Source: Gordius sp. MW1 (taxonomy: Eukaryota; Nematomorpha; Gordioida; Gordea; Gordiidae). Taken from it: a stretch of 64,000 nucleotides of DNA. The stretch lies in contig OZ038527.1 of assembly GCA_964036665.1 (NCBI GenBank), positions 14,973,835 to 15,037,834 of the forward strand. Direction: 5' to 3'. The position numbers and the translations under genes were made by a program. This document shows, piece by piece, positions 11,801 through 22,539 of the stretch; position 1 is the stretch's first letter, and each line of letters opens with the position of its first letter. The notes beneath the pieces were generated by a model. It saw only the letters and a program-made list of their open reading frames with translations. It did no database searches and was not told the DNA's origin.

Positions 11801-14800
11801 AAAATATTTCCAATGAAAAATATGTTTTTTTCTGTGAAATATTTTAGTATATATAATAAAAAATATTCATCGCAATTCGCAACTCATTTGACACAAAACT
11901 TTTCATTCTTATTTTTATTAATAATTCTCAATTAAATTAAGGTATATTCAAGCGGCAACCTCACCGAAAGATCTAGTGATTCTATTAGATGGATCCGGCA
12001 GTATGACTGGATTGCGAATAGAAATAGCCAAACTTGCAATTGAAACTATTATGAACACTCTGAGTGACGATGATTTTTTTAATGTTATTCAAGTAATTCA
12101 GCGTTATAATTGATAAATATTTTTACCTGTACCTTAGTTTACAACCGAAATCATCTATATTGAGCCCTGCTTTAACGACACTTTAGTTCAAGGAAATGAA
12201 GACAACAAGAATGTAAACATATTTTTCTGAGATTACGATAAAAACTTTTTTTAAATATAGAAAATAAAAGAACAGTTGGATTACATTTATCCCAAAGATA
12301 TAGCCCGTTTTGATGTAGCCTTGAATAAAGCATTTGAGTTGCTCAAAGAAGTATGATTATATTAAAGTGCCGTTAGAGATATCTAATTGTATTAACGAAG
12401 TTGATTTAACTTTTTAATTCATTTTTTACAGTAATATTTACGATATGAATTTAAACGTTATCAAGGTTAAAGAAAAAAATCGTGGGACAAATTGCAATCA
12501 AGCTATTATGATCATAACGGATGGAGCCCCAGATGCTTATTCAGAAATTTTTAATAAATTTAATCCCGATAAACAAGTAAGCCACTATGTGGTTAAGATA
12601 AATGATTTATTGTTTTCATATATTTTAATTTTATAAATCTTACTTACGCTAAAAATTTTGTGTTTGATTCTTTTTCACCTACGCCGCTTGTGGTCAGTCC
12701 TTTCAACATTAATATTTATTTTTAATATCTACACATTTTCTATTTATATCTCATACGTTTTTATAGCGTGGTTTTAATTGTGATTTCACAGTTTGGCCCT
12801 CCTCTCTTCGTTTTATCGTGAGTTATATTCTCACTTTCTTTTCTGACATCATTTCGTCTCTCTTCATGTCCCTTATCTTAATATTTGTCACAACTTTTTA
12901 TTCCATAAATATTGTAATTACGTTGATCTTTATTCGTTTCGTTCGTGTTCCTTCTTGCTCACTCTTGACATTCATCTTAGCGTTCTCATCGCAATAGACG
13001 CTAAGTATTGCTCTTCTTTTTTCTGTACAGCACATTATTCACACCTATAATGTTGTGTTGGTTGTACAAGTACCTATACAGTTTACCTTCTGTCTTGTTG
13101 GCATCCGTTCATGGGCGTAGCCAGGTTTTGGATTGGGGGGGGGGCAAAACATAAATTTTTTTTCGCCATTTAGGGGGGGGCGGCTACGCCCATGTATCCG
13201 TTTCACACACAAAACCCTTGTTAAATCTTTCCATCCAAGCCACCCCATTTATCATTGTTTGGATTTTTTAATCATTCTACCGTTCGCTTGATGATTACAT
13301 TCCAGATATATGAATGCCTGTACCCTTCTTAGGTCCTAATTATAAGCGATGGGGTTTGCAAATTTGCATCAGATTTAATGCTGGATCTCATGTAACAAGA
13401 GACCACCTTCCCATATTGCATTTCCCTGTCTTTTTACAGTATTTCCCAATTCATTTCTCCTACACGTGATTTTATCGCCTGATGCTAATGGCGCGTCTTT
13501 GGCCAATTTTTTCGTTATACAATTCATTGTCATTATGAGCAGGAAGGGACCAAGAACTGAACTTTGGTGGACTTTAGTGTTAGTGGCTATGCTGGAACCG
13601 TGGTTTTAACAAACATTCAATATATAATGCACATATCTTCTTTAGCCATAACTTTACTTTAACACCTTGTTTTATTTTAACAATTTCTCAGCTTCTTCCA
13701 GATGAATGGAATACATGTGCAAATCTTCCTACCTTTCTTTAAATTTTTTCCTTTTCACATTCTAATTTGACCTCTTTGGCATAAATAAGATCTAAACCAT
13801 TTCCTTTTTTCTTTGCAGTAATTCGTTAGCCCAATCCTTTTTTAGTTAATACAATCCTGGATATTATCTTTATTCTTGTATGTCGGAATGAATAACCATA
13901 CACGAGAGGGCGAGGATTTGGATTCCCATATTTTCCTTTTCCTGACTTCAGTGCATTCACAGTTTACACCTTTGAATTCGCTTATCGACTTGAACGGTTA
14001 ATTGAGCTCGTAACATACTTTTGGTATAAAAGAAATGTTCAGTTCATTATAAAGCAAGGTGGTTTTATTAAGAGTCTCATTGATGAAAAAGTGGAAGGAA
14101 AAGGATTCCAATATTTTGGTCCGCTTGTGGTCATTATCGAGTTAATGGATAATATATAAAGTATATATATAAACACATTTAAATACATGTAAGATGGATA
14201 TACACTTTTCCCTAATTATGCCTTTATTTTAAAACACCTTTTTTTTCTTCGATAATGGTCACAAGTGGGCCGAAACATTGGAATCCTTTTCCTCCCAACT
14301 TTTTCATCAATCATATGAAACCATTAATAAGACCCCTTGCTTATACTTTTGATTTTGATAGCTAAATATAACTATGTGTTGGGGTCACCCCTCTGTCGTA
14401 GACGGCAAAGAGTGAGATTATTGGTTGTTTTAAATTAAAGTGCGATGGTTAAATTGCTAGACTACAAATTTAATAATACACGTTGAGTTTTCATTAATGG
14501 TAAAATTCACAAAAAATTTGTCATAAAATACCGTCGTTCTTGGTAAGTCTGAGCATTAAAACTTCCTCATTATAAATAAAACAAAATGTGTTTTGTTAAA
14601 AATGAGGATTTATAGTTAACCTATATTTTTCAGTGTAATAATAAAGGACTGGCAATCAATTTAATCAAATATGTCTTTAAATAATTATACGATCATTGAT
14701 TTCTAATAGGTTCGAGTATTTACCTATTTAATTGGACGTGAAACCACTGAATCTCAACAACTAAAATCAATGTCGTGCAATAATAAAGGTACCCTTATAT

Positions 14801-17800
14801 AATGAACGATTTATTTCTGTATAATATCCTATAATAAATATCCTTTTAATGATGATGAAATTTTTAATTATTAAAAAAAACTTTTTCTACTAGTATTATT
14901 TTATGTATATATTATGAACAAAATTTAAAATCCTTTCTATATATTTTTTATACCTAACTGCCTTCTTTTATTATAAATTGAATGATTTTTAATAATAACC
15001 GTAAGGGAACAAAATCTTAATTTAGTTATGATCAAAAGTTTAACCTAGCTTTTTGAAGTATCTATAACAACTTTAATTAGGATTATTTTCAAAAAATAGT
15101 ATTCTTAATGTTTCACAATTAATTTTGATATATTAAAATTTGTCCACCTCGTGATTAAAAGTAGTATCTTTAGTTAAAGTATATTATTAAATCAATGACA
15201 CGAGGTATCATCAAATAATCTAATTTTTTTTTGGTATTAGGTTATTTTACCCACATTGCTACTTTGGCTGATGTACAGGAGAACGTTCAAGTAAATTGTA
15301 TAGAACAAGATGTTGAGGTAGTATATTTTTAGGAATACATTAAAGTAATCAGTAGACCTATGGTTATTGAACAAGAGCATGTTACTATTTGGACAGGCAT
15401 ATATCATACAAAAGCTGTAATTATAAATTGTTTTACTTAATAATTTATTCAAGGACCCTAAAACAAAAAATTGGTTAAATTTATTGGAAGAAGAATTAAA
15501 CAATGACCAAGATGTATTTTATTTTTAATTTTCTATAATTTTATGTAAGACTATAAGACTCATGACCTCTGTAGCTCAACCAGTATTTGATAGGAAAAAC
15601 ACCTCGGTAAATTAATATAGCTTTTAATTTTAAAAAATGTGAAGTATGGAGAAGGTAATCTGTTGGGTGTTATGGGAACTGACGTCCCCATCGAAGAAAT
15701 AATAAAATTAACTCCACAATATAAAGTAGTCTACAAGATATATGAAGTTTTATGTAATTTAGTTAGGGCCAAATGGATATCCCTTTGCTATTACAAATAA
15801 TGGGTATATACTTTTTCACCCGGACCTAAGGCCTCTAGTAAGTATATAATATAAGTTAATTAATTTACTTCTCTTCAACACAAAGTATGGGAAATTGACC
15901 AAGCCTAATTACAACAGCGTCGATTTATCCGAGGTTGAGTTCTCTGATCAGGAAAATTCTTACGGACGAAATTACGAAATGAAATTACGAAAAGATATGC
16001 TCGATCAAAAAACGGCAAATCACACGATGTCTGTCAAAATGTCTTTCGATTTGATGGTAAACCTTTAAAAAATCACGTAGTCTATCTACATGGGCTTACC
16101 CAGGTTTTGAATTAGGGGGGGGGGATAAAACGTTTAAAAGTTCATTTAGAGGGGGGGCGGGCAAAACATTAATTTTTCAATGTTTTTGCATTGAAATTTT
16201 TTTTTCTCGTAAATTAGGGGGGGGGGGGGGGGTAGCAGCCGCCCCCCCCCTGCGTACGCCCATGTCTATCTATAATCTATGCCTTTCATGTAGCGAAGGG
16301 TAATCCTACGACGTCATCATTATTTCTATACCACCTTGATGCGAACACCATTTAGCCTAGGGATAGCACTCCCTGACGATGGCCTTTACGCGGTTAAAGG
16401 GTTGTTAGAGCTTTCCGAAATCGACGTTGAAAAAGATTTTGCCGGTTCATTATGGCGCGTCGTACCGGATTGGGTTTATTGCCGTTTGCCTAACGAGGAA
16501 AATAAACATAATGATCGCGCTCGCTTAAGGAACTTTGTAAAACTCGGACAAGCCAGTTATCGCATGACGGATGATAAATTTCAAGATGCCTACCGTTTTT
16601 ATACGGAAAATTGTAAAATTAATGTTAAATATAATTTTTTACCTACAATTTTAATTATTGTCATGTGAAATGCAATTCTATATACATCTAATATGCAAGG
16701 TGACAAAGATTTGATGATGAGTTTAGCATTTGATGCTAAAGTTACGTCAGACATTGTTAAAGATTGGCAGAATAATGCTAAACTGCCTATCGCTCGCGGG
16801 ATACAAATGGTTTTTTTGGGGACAAGATCTGGGCTTACCCGTTTTTATGAATACGAAGAAAAGGGTATTCTTTTTTATATAAGTTTTCATTGAGTCCGAC
16901 TTTTTTATTAAAACTGGATTACAAGTATACCATTTTTTATCAGCCAGCTGCTGCACTAAATCCATATTTTTTGACAAAACAGTCGGTAATTCTGATTGCC
17001 GACTTATCCATTTAAACTGTTTAAAAATTGTTTATCAGTTGTTAGGAGAATATTCATTTTAATAAATATATGATACTTGCATATATTTTAGCAAAGGCCT
17101 ATAAATTATATTTTTTAATATTCGAGGAAATATTTTTTGCCTTATTAATTTCATATTTCAGATTTTGCTTGTTAACACTTTATGAAAAGAAATAGCTTTT
17201 AAGATTGCAACGTGATGGAAATTATTTCAGTGTATAATCTTATACATTCATGTTATATTTAAATTTCAAAGGCGATATTATCTATGTCTATCTAACATTA
17301 AAAATAAAGGATGGAAAAGTTGAGCAATTGTACGACATTATTTCTAATCATATTCAGTTTCCTAATGCCATATCTTTTATAGCCCTACAAAATTGCTTTT
17401 TATGGCCTGATCTCGCCTCACGCGTTTTTATCTTTTTTAACCAATTTTTAGGAAAATTTTGCATATAAAATTTATTTTACCGCATAAGTGTATAAAGAAA
17501 TTGCTATTAATATATGGCTTAAACAAAGAGAGTATTTAATTAAGAATCCATTTTATATTGCTACACTTTATAAATTGTCAATTTATAAATTGTCATAATA
17601 AAACTTGAACTTTAATTCGTTAATAAATAATATTTGCTTTATTTTTAAATTCAAATTTAGTTTGTGGTAAATGGCGTCGTCATAGACTAAGGCAAGTCGC
17701 CCATAACTGCCCCGACCCCTATCATCTTTCACATTTATGTTAGAGCCAATGGAAACATAGCGATATTGTGTTTATACTTAGCATATCTAACGCTCAAGAG

Positions 17801-20564
17801 ATTAACTTATCATACAAAATATTATGTTTACTGTTAACAAGTCGTATGGTTGGATGGCGAAATGAGTAGGGAAAAGAGAGTTAGATATTTTGGGCCATAG
17901 GGGCGCACTTGTTTGGAATTTCACCTCAACATTCTATTACGCTTCCCGAAGAAGGGCCCCTATGGCCAAAATTATTGAATTCCCTTACGCGGCGCATTCA
18001 TAATGTGCGCGGTGCTATGCAAAAATTTCGAGCATTAATTACAGATGTTTTGAGTTGTTAGTAGGGAAATATATAATATTTTGAACTTGTTCGATTAAGT
18101 CCTTTATAGAAAGAGCCAAATTTATGCATTATCTTACACACTTTATGAATAAGTGTCCTAAATTTGCGCACATTATTAATGCCGCGTTAGGCAGCATCGC
18201 AATTTTTTTTGCCTTAAAGATATATGTTCCCTGGATTGACATTAGTAGGCCACGCATCTAGAGCAATCACTAAAGTTGGGTCTTAATTCTCTTTTATAAG
18301 CATGTTAGACCATGAACAATTTTACAAAAATAAATAATCGGGCCTAATGAGATTGGTGCGCGTTTACCAAACTCCGGCTTTGCAGTCCATCGTGGATGGC
18401 ATTTTACAATCCACGTTAAACGCATTAAAAGTCTATCTATTATAACCCTGTCTTCCTCTTTACATCTTAAAATAAAGAAATTTTGTCAATCCTAGTGTCA
18501 TCAACTATCTAAATTGTTCAACTTTTGCATCTAAAATGATAAAGCTAAAAGTTAAACCCTTAGCTCTTTTCTGTTTGACATCTGTCTATAATTTTATCAA
18601 TGTTGCGCGCGTCTTTATTCATGATAACTTTATTTAATTATACACCCACTTACTTATAAATTGTATATTATCCCCTATATATAGATGATTACGCCGATAA
18701 CGTTGCAAATTCAAAATTGAATGATGGCAATAACGAGTTTATTGAAAGACATTCCAAAGCACTCGAAGAGCAGTATTACAAACGTGCAAGTACACATGGA
18801 CCTGGATATTTTGTTTTCGCTGTTGAGCATAATAACTTTCCCGATTATTCTTTTACCGTCGATATCGTGGAAGATACAAACGATACCTTTACCAATAAAA
18901 GCCTAAATTCTGAAGACGAAAGTGCTACTACTACAACAGTTGAAGAGAAAATAGAAAGTTTTGGCGCCTCAAATTATCCACATCAATTTGGATATAAGAA
19001 TATGTTGATCACGGGTAGTAGCCCCATTGTCATTGCTTCGGATAAGAAGAAAGATAATATACCTGACGATACTTTTGCTACAGCCGCTGTAGTGGGTCTT
19101 AGAATAAAATTAGAACGATTTTCTGAGATATTTTTCAATACCTCTACCATTAATGTATGTTATTAATTTTTAATATCAATGTCTTAATATTATTGTGTGT
19201 AGTGTTTTAGTGAAGGGACTATGTGTTATCTTTTGGACGAACATGCATATGTAGTATTATCATCTACCAAAGATCCAAGACATATAGGAAAATTTTTTGG
19301 ACAAATTGACGGTCGAACTATGCTAACATTATCCAATCATGTTTATAAAAAGTAAAAGTTTAATTAATGTTTTAATTTTTTAGAATTCAACTTTATGATT
19401 TTCAAGCTATGTGCGAAACGCAAGTTTCTATACGAAGTTTTTCCTCCGAAAAATTCAATTTATTTATTACTGCATTTATAAAATCAATTGTGAAATTTAT
19501 GCGAATCGCAATTTCTTACTTTTATAGTTTATTTAATCATTATTTAAAAAATCACAACATTTTTCAATCATGGAACCAAATTTCAGTGTTGTCCCCGATC
19601 TCAAGCAGATCTTTAATTGCCTTTAACAAGCTTCTTAAACAATTGATATACGGATATCTTCTATACCCTAGTTCATTAATCTCGTCATTGCCGATTTCCC
19701 CAGATAATTCAATTAATATAGCCCAATCTACAACATACGAATCGACTTTAGAAGAAGATGATGAAGAAGATGACAGGAATATAAAGGTGTTTAAGCCTCC
19801 TCATCATTGCGAAAAAAAGTTTAATCTGTTCTTAGTTAATCGAGAACTGCTTGCTAGCGAGGTAATAACTTTTGATTTTTTATCGTTTATGCAATCGATT
19901 TATTAGGCAAAATGCATTTAATAAATTTTATCCATACCAGGGCCCCGTATCTCTTATCTCCAACTGCGCCGGTGCAGCTATTTATACATCGTCTGCCAAA
20001 AATTACGATAAAATGAAGTTTTGTGGTAAACCTTTTACCGTGAGCCTAGTGCCTCACACTAATCTAGTGTTAGTTGTAGTGCGAAAAGCTCAATCTGGAT
20101 TTTTTGCTGATTCAAATTTAGGCAAGGAATCAAAAAAAGTTGAATCCCATCAGGGTGGTCAGGGCACGGAGTACTCTATGTACCGAGATATATGTGCTCA
20201 ATGTGACGATCTTAAATATAATTATCAACCTAGGGCCGTGTCTTTAATTCACGAGGAAGTTCGTGATTTTGATGACGAAATATACACTGACGATTTATCC
20301 TTTTCAAATAAGGATGTCAAGAAAAAAAGTAAAGAAGTGGATACAGAATCTCAGCTCGAGTCAGAGGGTAAAAAAAGAAAGAGGAAAAAATATAGGTGCT
20401 ATGGCGTAAAAACTCATGTATACCGTCGAAGACCAACTACTTGTTATTCTCACAATCAGCTTGAAAATTCAGATACATGTGGATCAGCTGTGACCCTGTA
20501 TAATACAAAAGTCAAATATTTTGTATTTTCATTATTCGTTGCTATGTGGTGTATGTATCATTAA
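5858..20564 (+). CDS. CACNA2D3: Voltage-gated calcium channel alpha-2/delta subunit, CACNA2D3/4-like, 25 exons
   Basis: Auxiliary subunit that increases surface delivery and current of voltage-gated Ca2+ channels; extracellular, usually GPI-anchored. CDS exons: 5858-5931, 5969-6050, 6090-6200, 6238-6297, 6335-6500, 6541-6672, 7425-7485, 11942-12092, 12138-12212, 12261-12350, 12466-12576, 14710-14788, 15241-15290, 15333-15416, 15454-15513, 15550-15606, 15645-15725, 15763-15837, 15886-16056, 16294-16612, 16700-16864, 18685-19154, 19203-19351, 19384-19861, 19941-20564. All junctions are GT/AG and keep frame: 1,324 residues. Signal peptide [22 protein letters not shown] region; VWA domain from about residue 230 with intact MIDAS DGSGS (246-250) and ITDGA (351-355); Cache-like region ([29 protein letters not shown], about 485-533); [20 protein letters not shown] near the end; CGS followed by a hydrophobic tail, as for a GPI signal. 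About 200 residues longer than vertebrate members, partly from acidic (exon 24) and Lys/Arg-rich (exon 25) stretches. The exact paralogue assignment is less sure than the family. Confidence 0.93.
6884..6995. mobile_element. CATGGGCG-family MITE, copy 1 (intron 6 of alpha-2/delta)
   Basis: Begins CATGGGCGTAGCCAGG, has two poly-G runs inside, and ends CCATG. It is flanked by a perfect 8-bp direct repeat, GCTATGAT, at 6876-6883 and 6996-7003. Two more copies with their own duplications lie at 13110 and 16089. Confidence 0.85.
7486..8869. other. Start of 4.46-kb intron 7; degraded palindromic patches
   Basis: This intronic DNA holds a GC-rich patch at 8170-8300 flanked by similar aacttaaact ends in inverse orientation, a near-palindrome GCCTACGCCCATGGGCGTGGG at about 8528-8548 (probably a degraded CATGGGCG element), and an AGCGCTAG-type patch at 8630-8710. 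No coding segment seen. Confidence 0.45.
8870..10640 (-). mobile_element. RTE-like non-LTR retrotransposon, copy 2 (internally deleted, in intron 7)
   Basis: Minus strand. The endonuclease N-terminus lies at about 10550-10340 ([21 protein letters not shown], cf. the 'tWNvRTL' start). An endonuclease fragment [18 protein letters not shown] lies near 10060-10000, and RT motifs HQGSTLSSF and [10 protein letters not shown] at about 9690-9585. Much of EN and N-terminal RT is missing relative to copy 1. The 3' part carries a younger 201-bp MITE at 9112-9312. Multiple stops and frame changes; dead. Confidence 0.8.
9112..9312. mobile_element. hAT-like MITE inserted in RTE copy 2
   Basis: Terminal inverted repeats GTTAAATTGCT / AGCAATTTAAC, preceded by CAGTGGT on the left and followed by GACTCCA on the right. 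Near-identical 8-bp repeats ctatgccc (9104-9111) and ctacgccc (9313-9320) flank it. RTE copy 1 at about 100-125 lacks this insertion and so acts as an empty site. The termini are related to those of the large hAT-type element at 22548-33248. Confidence 0.7.
10641..11941. other. End of intron 7, nothing recognised
   Basis: AT-rich intronic DNA up to the acceptor at 11940-11941. I found no coding similarity and no paired termini. Confidence 0.5.
13110..13194. mobile_element. CATGGGCG-family MITE, copy 2 (intron 11)
   Basis: Compact 85-bp element, CATGGGCGTAGCCAGG...GGCTACGCCCATG, with poly-G runs inside. It is flanked by catccgtt (13102-13109) and tatccgtt (13195-13202), 7 of 8 identical. The terminal repeats are near-perfect over 13 bp. 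Confidence 0.85.
13195..14053. other. Intron 11, non-coding
   Basis: This stretch of the 2.1-kb intron is less AT-rich than its surroundings (13250-13700 in particular) and may be an old repeat. I could not match it to a family or find a coding frame. Confidence 0.4.
14054..14340. repeat. 287-bp inverted repeat (hairpin), probable MITE
   Basis: The left arm, about 14054-14145, and the right arm, about 14243-14340, are imperfect reverse complements: GCAAGG...GGTTTTATTA against TAATAAGACCCCTTGC, and GAAAAGGATTCCAATATT against AACATTGGAATCCTTTTC. The spacer is AT-rich. The target duplication is not clear. Confidence 0.65.
16089..16264. mobile_element. CATGGGCG-family MITE, copy 3 (intron 19)
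   Basis: Starts CATGGGCTTACCCAGG and ends GTACGCCCATG. The core has several G-runs and one C-run. A perfect 8-bp duplication, TCTATCTA, lies at 16081-16088 and 16265-16272. It almost fills the 237-bp intron between exons 19 and 20. Confidence 0.87.
16865..18684. other. Intron 21 with a small palindromic element
   Basis: A 1.8-kb intron. An inverted pair TTTTGGGCCATAGGGGC (17888-17904) and GCCCCTATGGCCAAAA (17955-17971) marks a small hairpin element of about 85 bp. The remainder is AT-rich with no recognised feature. Confidence 0.5.
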
Positions 20565-20682
20565 CTGTCGATCACGTTTATTGTAAATGCTTAGAAATTT
20601 GCAATTAATTGTTGTAATCATCATAATATACACAAAGTGCAATTTTTATTATATATTGCCTATAATTTATAAGAAAATCATG

Positions 20683-20688
20683 AATAAA
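20683..20688 (+). terminator. Candidate poly(A) signal of the alpha-2/delta gene
   Basis: AATAAA about 120 bp after the TAA stop at 20562-20564, the first canonical hexamer downstream. Confidence 0.5.
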
Positions 20689-20994
20689 ACAATATCAACC
20701 TGCACTTTCTTTCTGATTGCGTAAGCCAATTATTTTGTCGTGCAAAAGTAGGTAAATAATACATATGTTTTATATAGATTGAATATTGTTAAGGCTAATT
20801 ATTTATTTCTTGTAATTCAATTTAATTACGTTAATATGGATGCATGGAGGGACAGCTGTTCCACCTCCCTAAAAAAACTCTTTTAAATCATTGTCAAACC
20901 CTTTGCCTCCCCTTACCACTAATTCTAATTTTGCCTTGAGTGTGGATTTTAATAAAAAAGACAATTTCTTCCATAGAAGACATTTCAAATATAT

Positions 20995-21540
20995 TAATTG
21001 CTATGCAATTTATGGGCTCGCTTTTCGTTGTCCGTCCGTCCGTTGTCAAACTTGTAATTTTTGCTGCCGTGGAATTTTAATGGCTGTGCTGTGGACTTGC
21101 TTTTGTAAAAGACTTTTATTTCGCTTTTGCAAATACACTAGCCTATGACCGCTGGTTGGCTTTAAATTTTTGACCTCGCCTGTTGTTGGGCCCACCGATT
21201 AGCTTTATACATAAATTTCTTTGGGCAACTTGCCTAGGTTGTTGCTATACATCGAATAATTGCTGATGACCTTTGCTTACTTCTACTTTATTTGACCCCG
21301 GCATGCCAAAATCTGGTTTTATTTATATTTACTGTTTTGTGAATCTTTTGACAATCTGTCTACGTTGTTGCTTTATAACGGATGCTTGCGAAACTGGCTA
21401 AAAAATTCCCTGCAAATTATTGATGACCGTTGCTCTACTTTATTTGACCCCGGCCAAAGGCCAAAATTATTAATTTGGTTAATTGCTATTTTAATTGTAT
21501 ATTTGCTGCTTTGTGAATTTTTTTCTTTTAGTTATTAACC
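20995..21540 (+). repeat. Dispersed repeat family R1, copy 1
   Basis: Begins near AATTGCTATGCAATTTATGG and continues with GGCTCG, a GACCGCTGGTTGGCTTTAA block, GTTGTTGCTTTATAACGGAT and GCGAAACTGGCT. The same blocks in the same order occur at 46592-47030. No coding frame or clear termini, so class unknown. Confidence 0.65.
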
Positions 21541-21774
21541 TAAATTTTGCATTGATAATATATGTTCTTGTTAATAAGATGGAACATATAGGCTTTTTGG
21601 CCATCTGCTGGCTACTGACCAATGGATAAAATGACGACTGGCCAAAGTGTAATTGCAAATTTTTTTCGTTTTTTTAATATGGCCCTTATGTATTTATACG
21701 CTTCTTAACCGTCTGCCGACCATAAATGACCACTGACCTAAGTGTATATCGAATTTTTTTTCTATACACAACAA

Positions 21775-22115
21775 ATTATTTGCTAAGTATTTTATTCATT
21801 TGCTAAGTATTAAAATCGTTTGCTAAGTTTTTAAATTAATTCTAAGTTTTACATTCAAATGCTAAGTATTTTATTCATTTGCTAAGTATTTTTTATTTGC
21901 TAAGTATTTCATTTATTTACTAAATATTTTAATGTTTTGCTAAGTATTTAAATTATACGCTAAGTATTTAAATAAATTATGCTAAGTATTTATATAAATT
22001 GTGCCATGTATTTAAATTATTTGCTAAGTATTTAAATAATTAATGCTAAGTATTAAATTAGCTAGGTTCATAAATAACTTAGGCTAAGTATTCAAATGAT
22101 TCTATAAATTTTAAA
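21775..22115 (+). repeat. GCTAAGTATTTAAAT minisatellite
   Basis: About 14 degenerate units built on GCTAAGTATT plus an AT-rich filler; the period is irregular, about 18-25 bp. The constant core against a variable filler suggests selection for, or repeated templating of, the core. Confidence 0.8.
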
Positions 22116-22539
22116 ACAAATTAAGCTGTCTGTTGATTTTAAATTCATGTTTCAAAGTTTGACTAGTGAGGTCATGAAATTAAATAATAAAATTCAGTTT
22201 TTGAAGTTCTTGTCATTGATGCAGCCAGTGCAATTCATAATGCATTTAAAGCTGTTTTGGGGAAGGGGGGGGGCGGGGGGGGAATGGTTGTGGTATGCTG
22301 GGCTCATGTCAGTAGAAACATGGCAAAAAAGTACCTAAGCAGAATTTAGAATTATATTATTCTGAAATAAGTGATGTTAGTTGATAAGCAATATCAAGAT
22401 GAATTAATTGAAGACATTATCAATGGGGAAAGCTCAACAAAAATGCAATAATATACTACAATAAAAATAAAAAGTTTATGTTGTACTTGTACCTGCCAAA
22501 ATAAATCAAAATTCAGCAATCAGGATAGATGATGGGCCT
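22116..22539. other. Spacer with G-run
   Basis: A G-rich patch at 22258-22285 lies in AT-rich DNA. No gene or termini found. Confidence 0.4.

Noticed and set aside
12350..12466. Apparent frameshift between exons 10 and 11 of alpha-2/delta when the acceptor at 12430-12431 is used
   Set aside because: The later acceptor at 12464-12465 restores the phase and gives exactly the expected spacing [14 protein letters not shown] relative to the family.
16612..16700. Apparent frameshift between exons 20 and 21 with the donor at 16624
   Set aside because: The donor GTAAAA at 16613 gives a T|GT split Cys codon and the conserved CDKDL, so no frameshift is needed.
19862..19940. Exon 25 starting at 19907 after the first TTAG
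   Set aside because: It is out of phase and hits a stop; the acceptor TACCAG at 19935-19940 keeps the frame.
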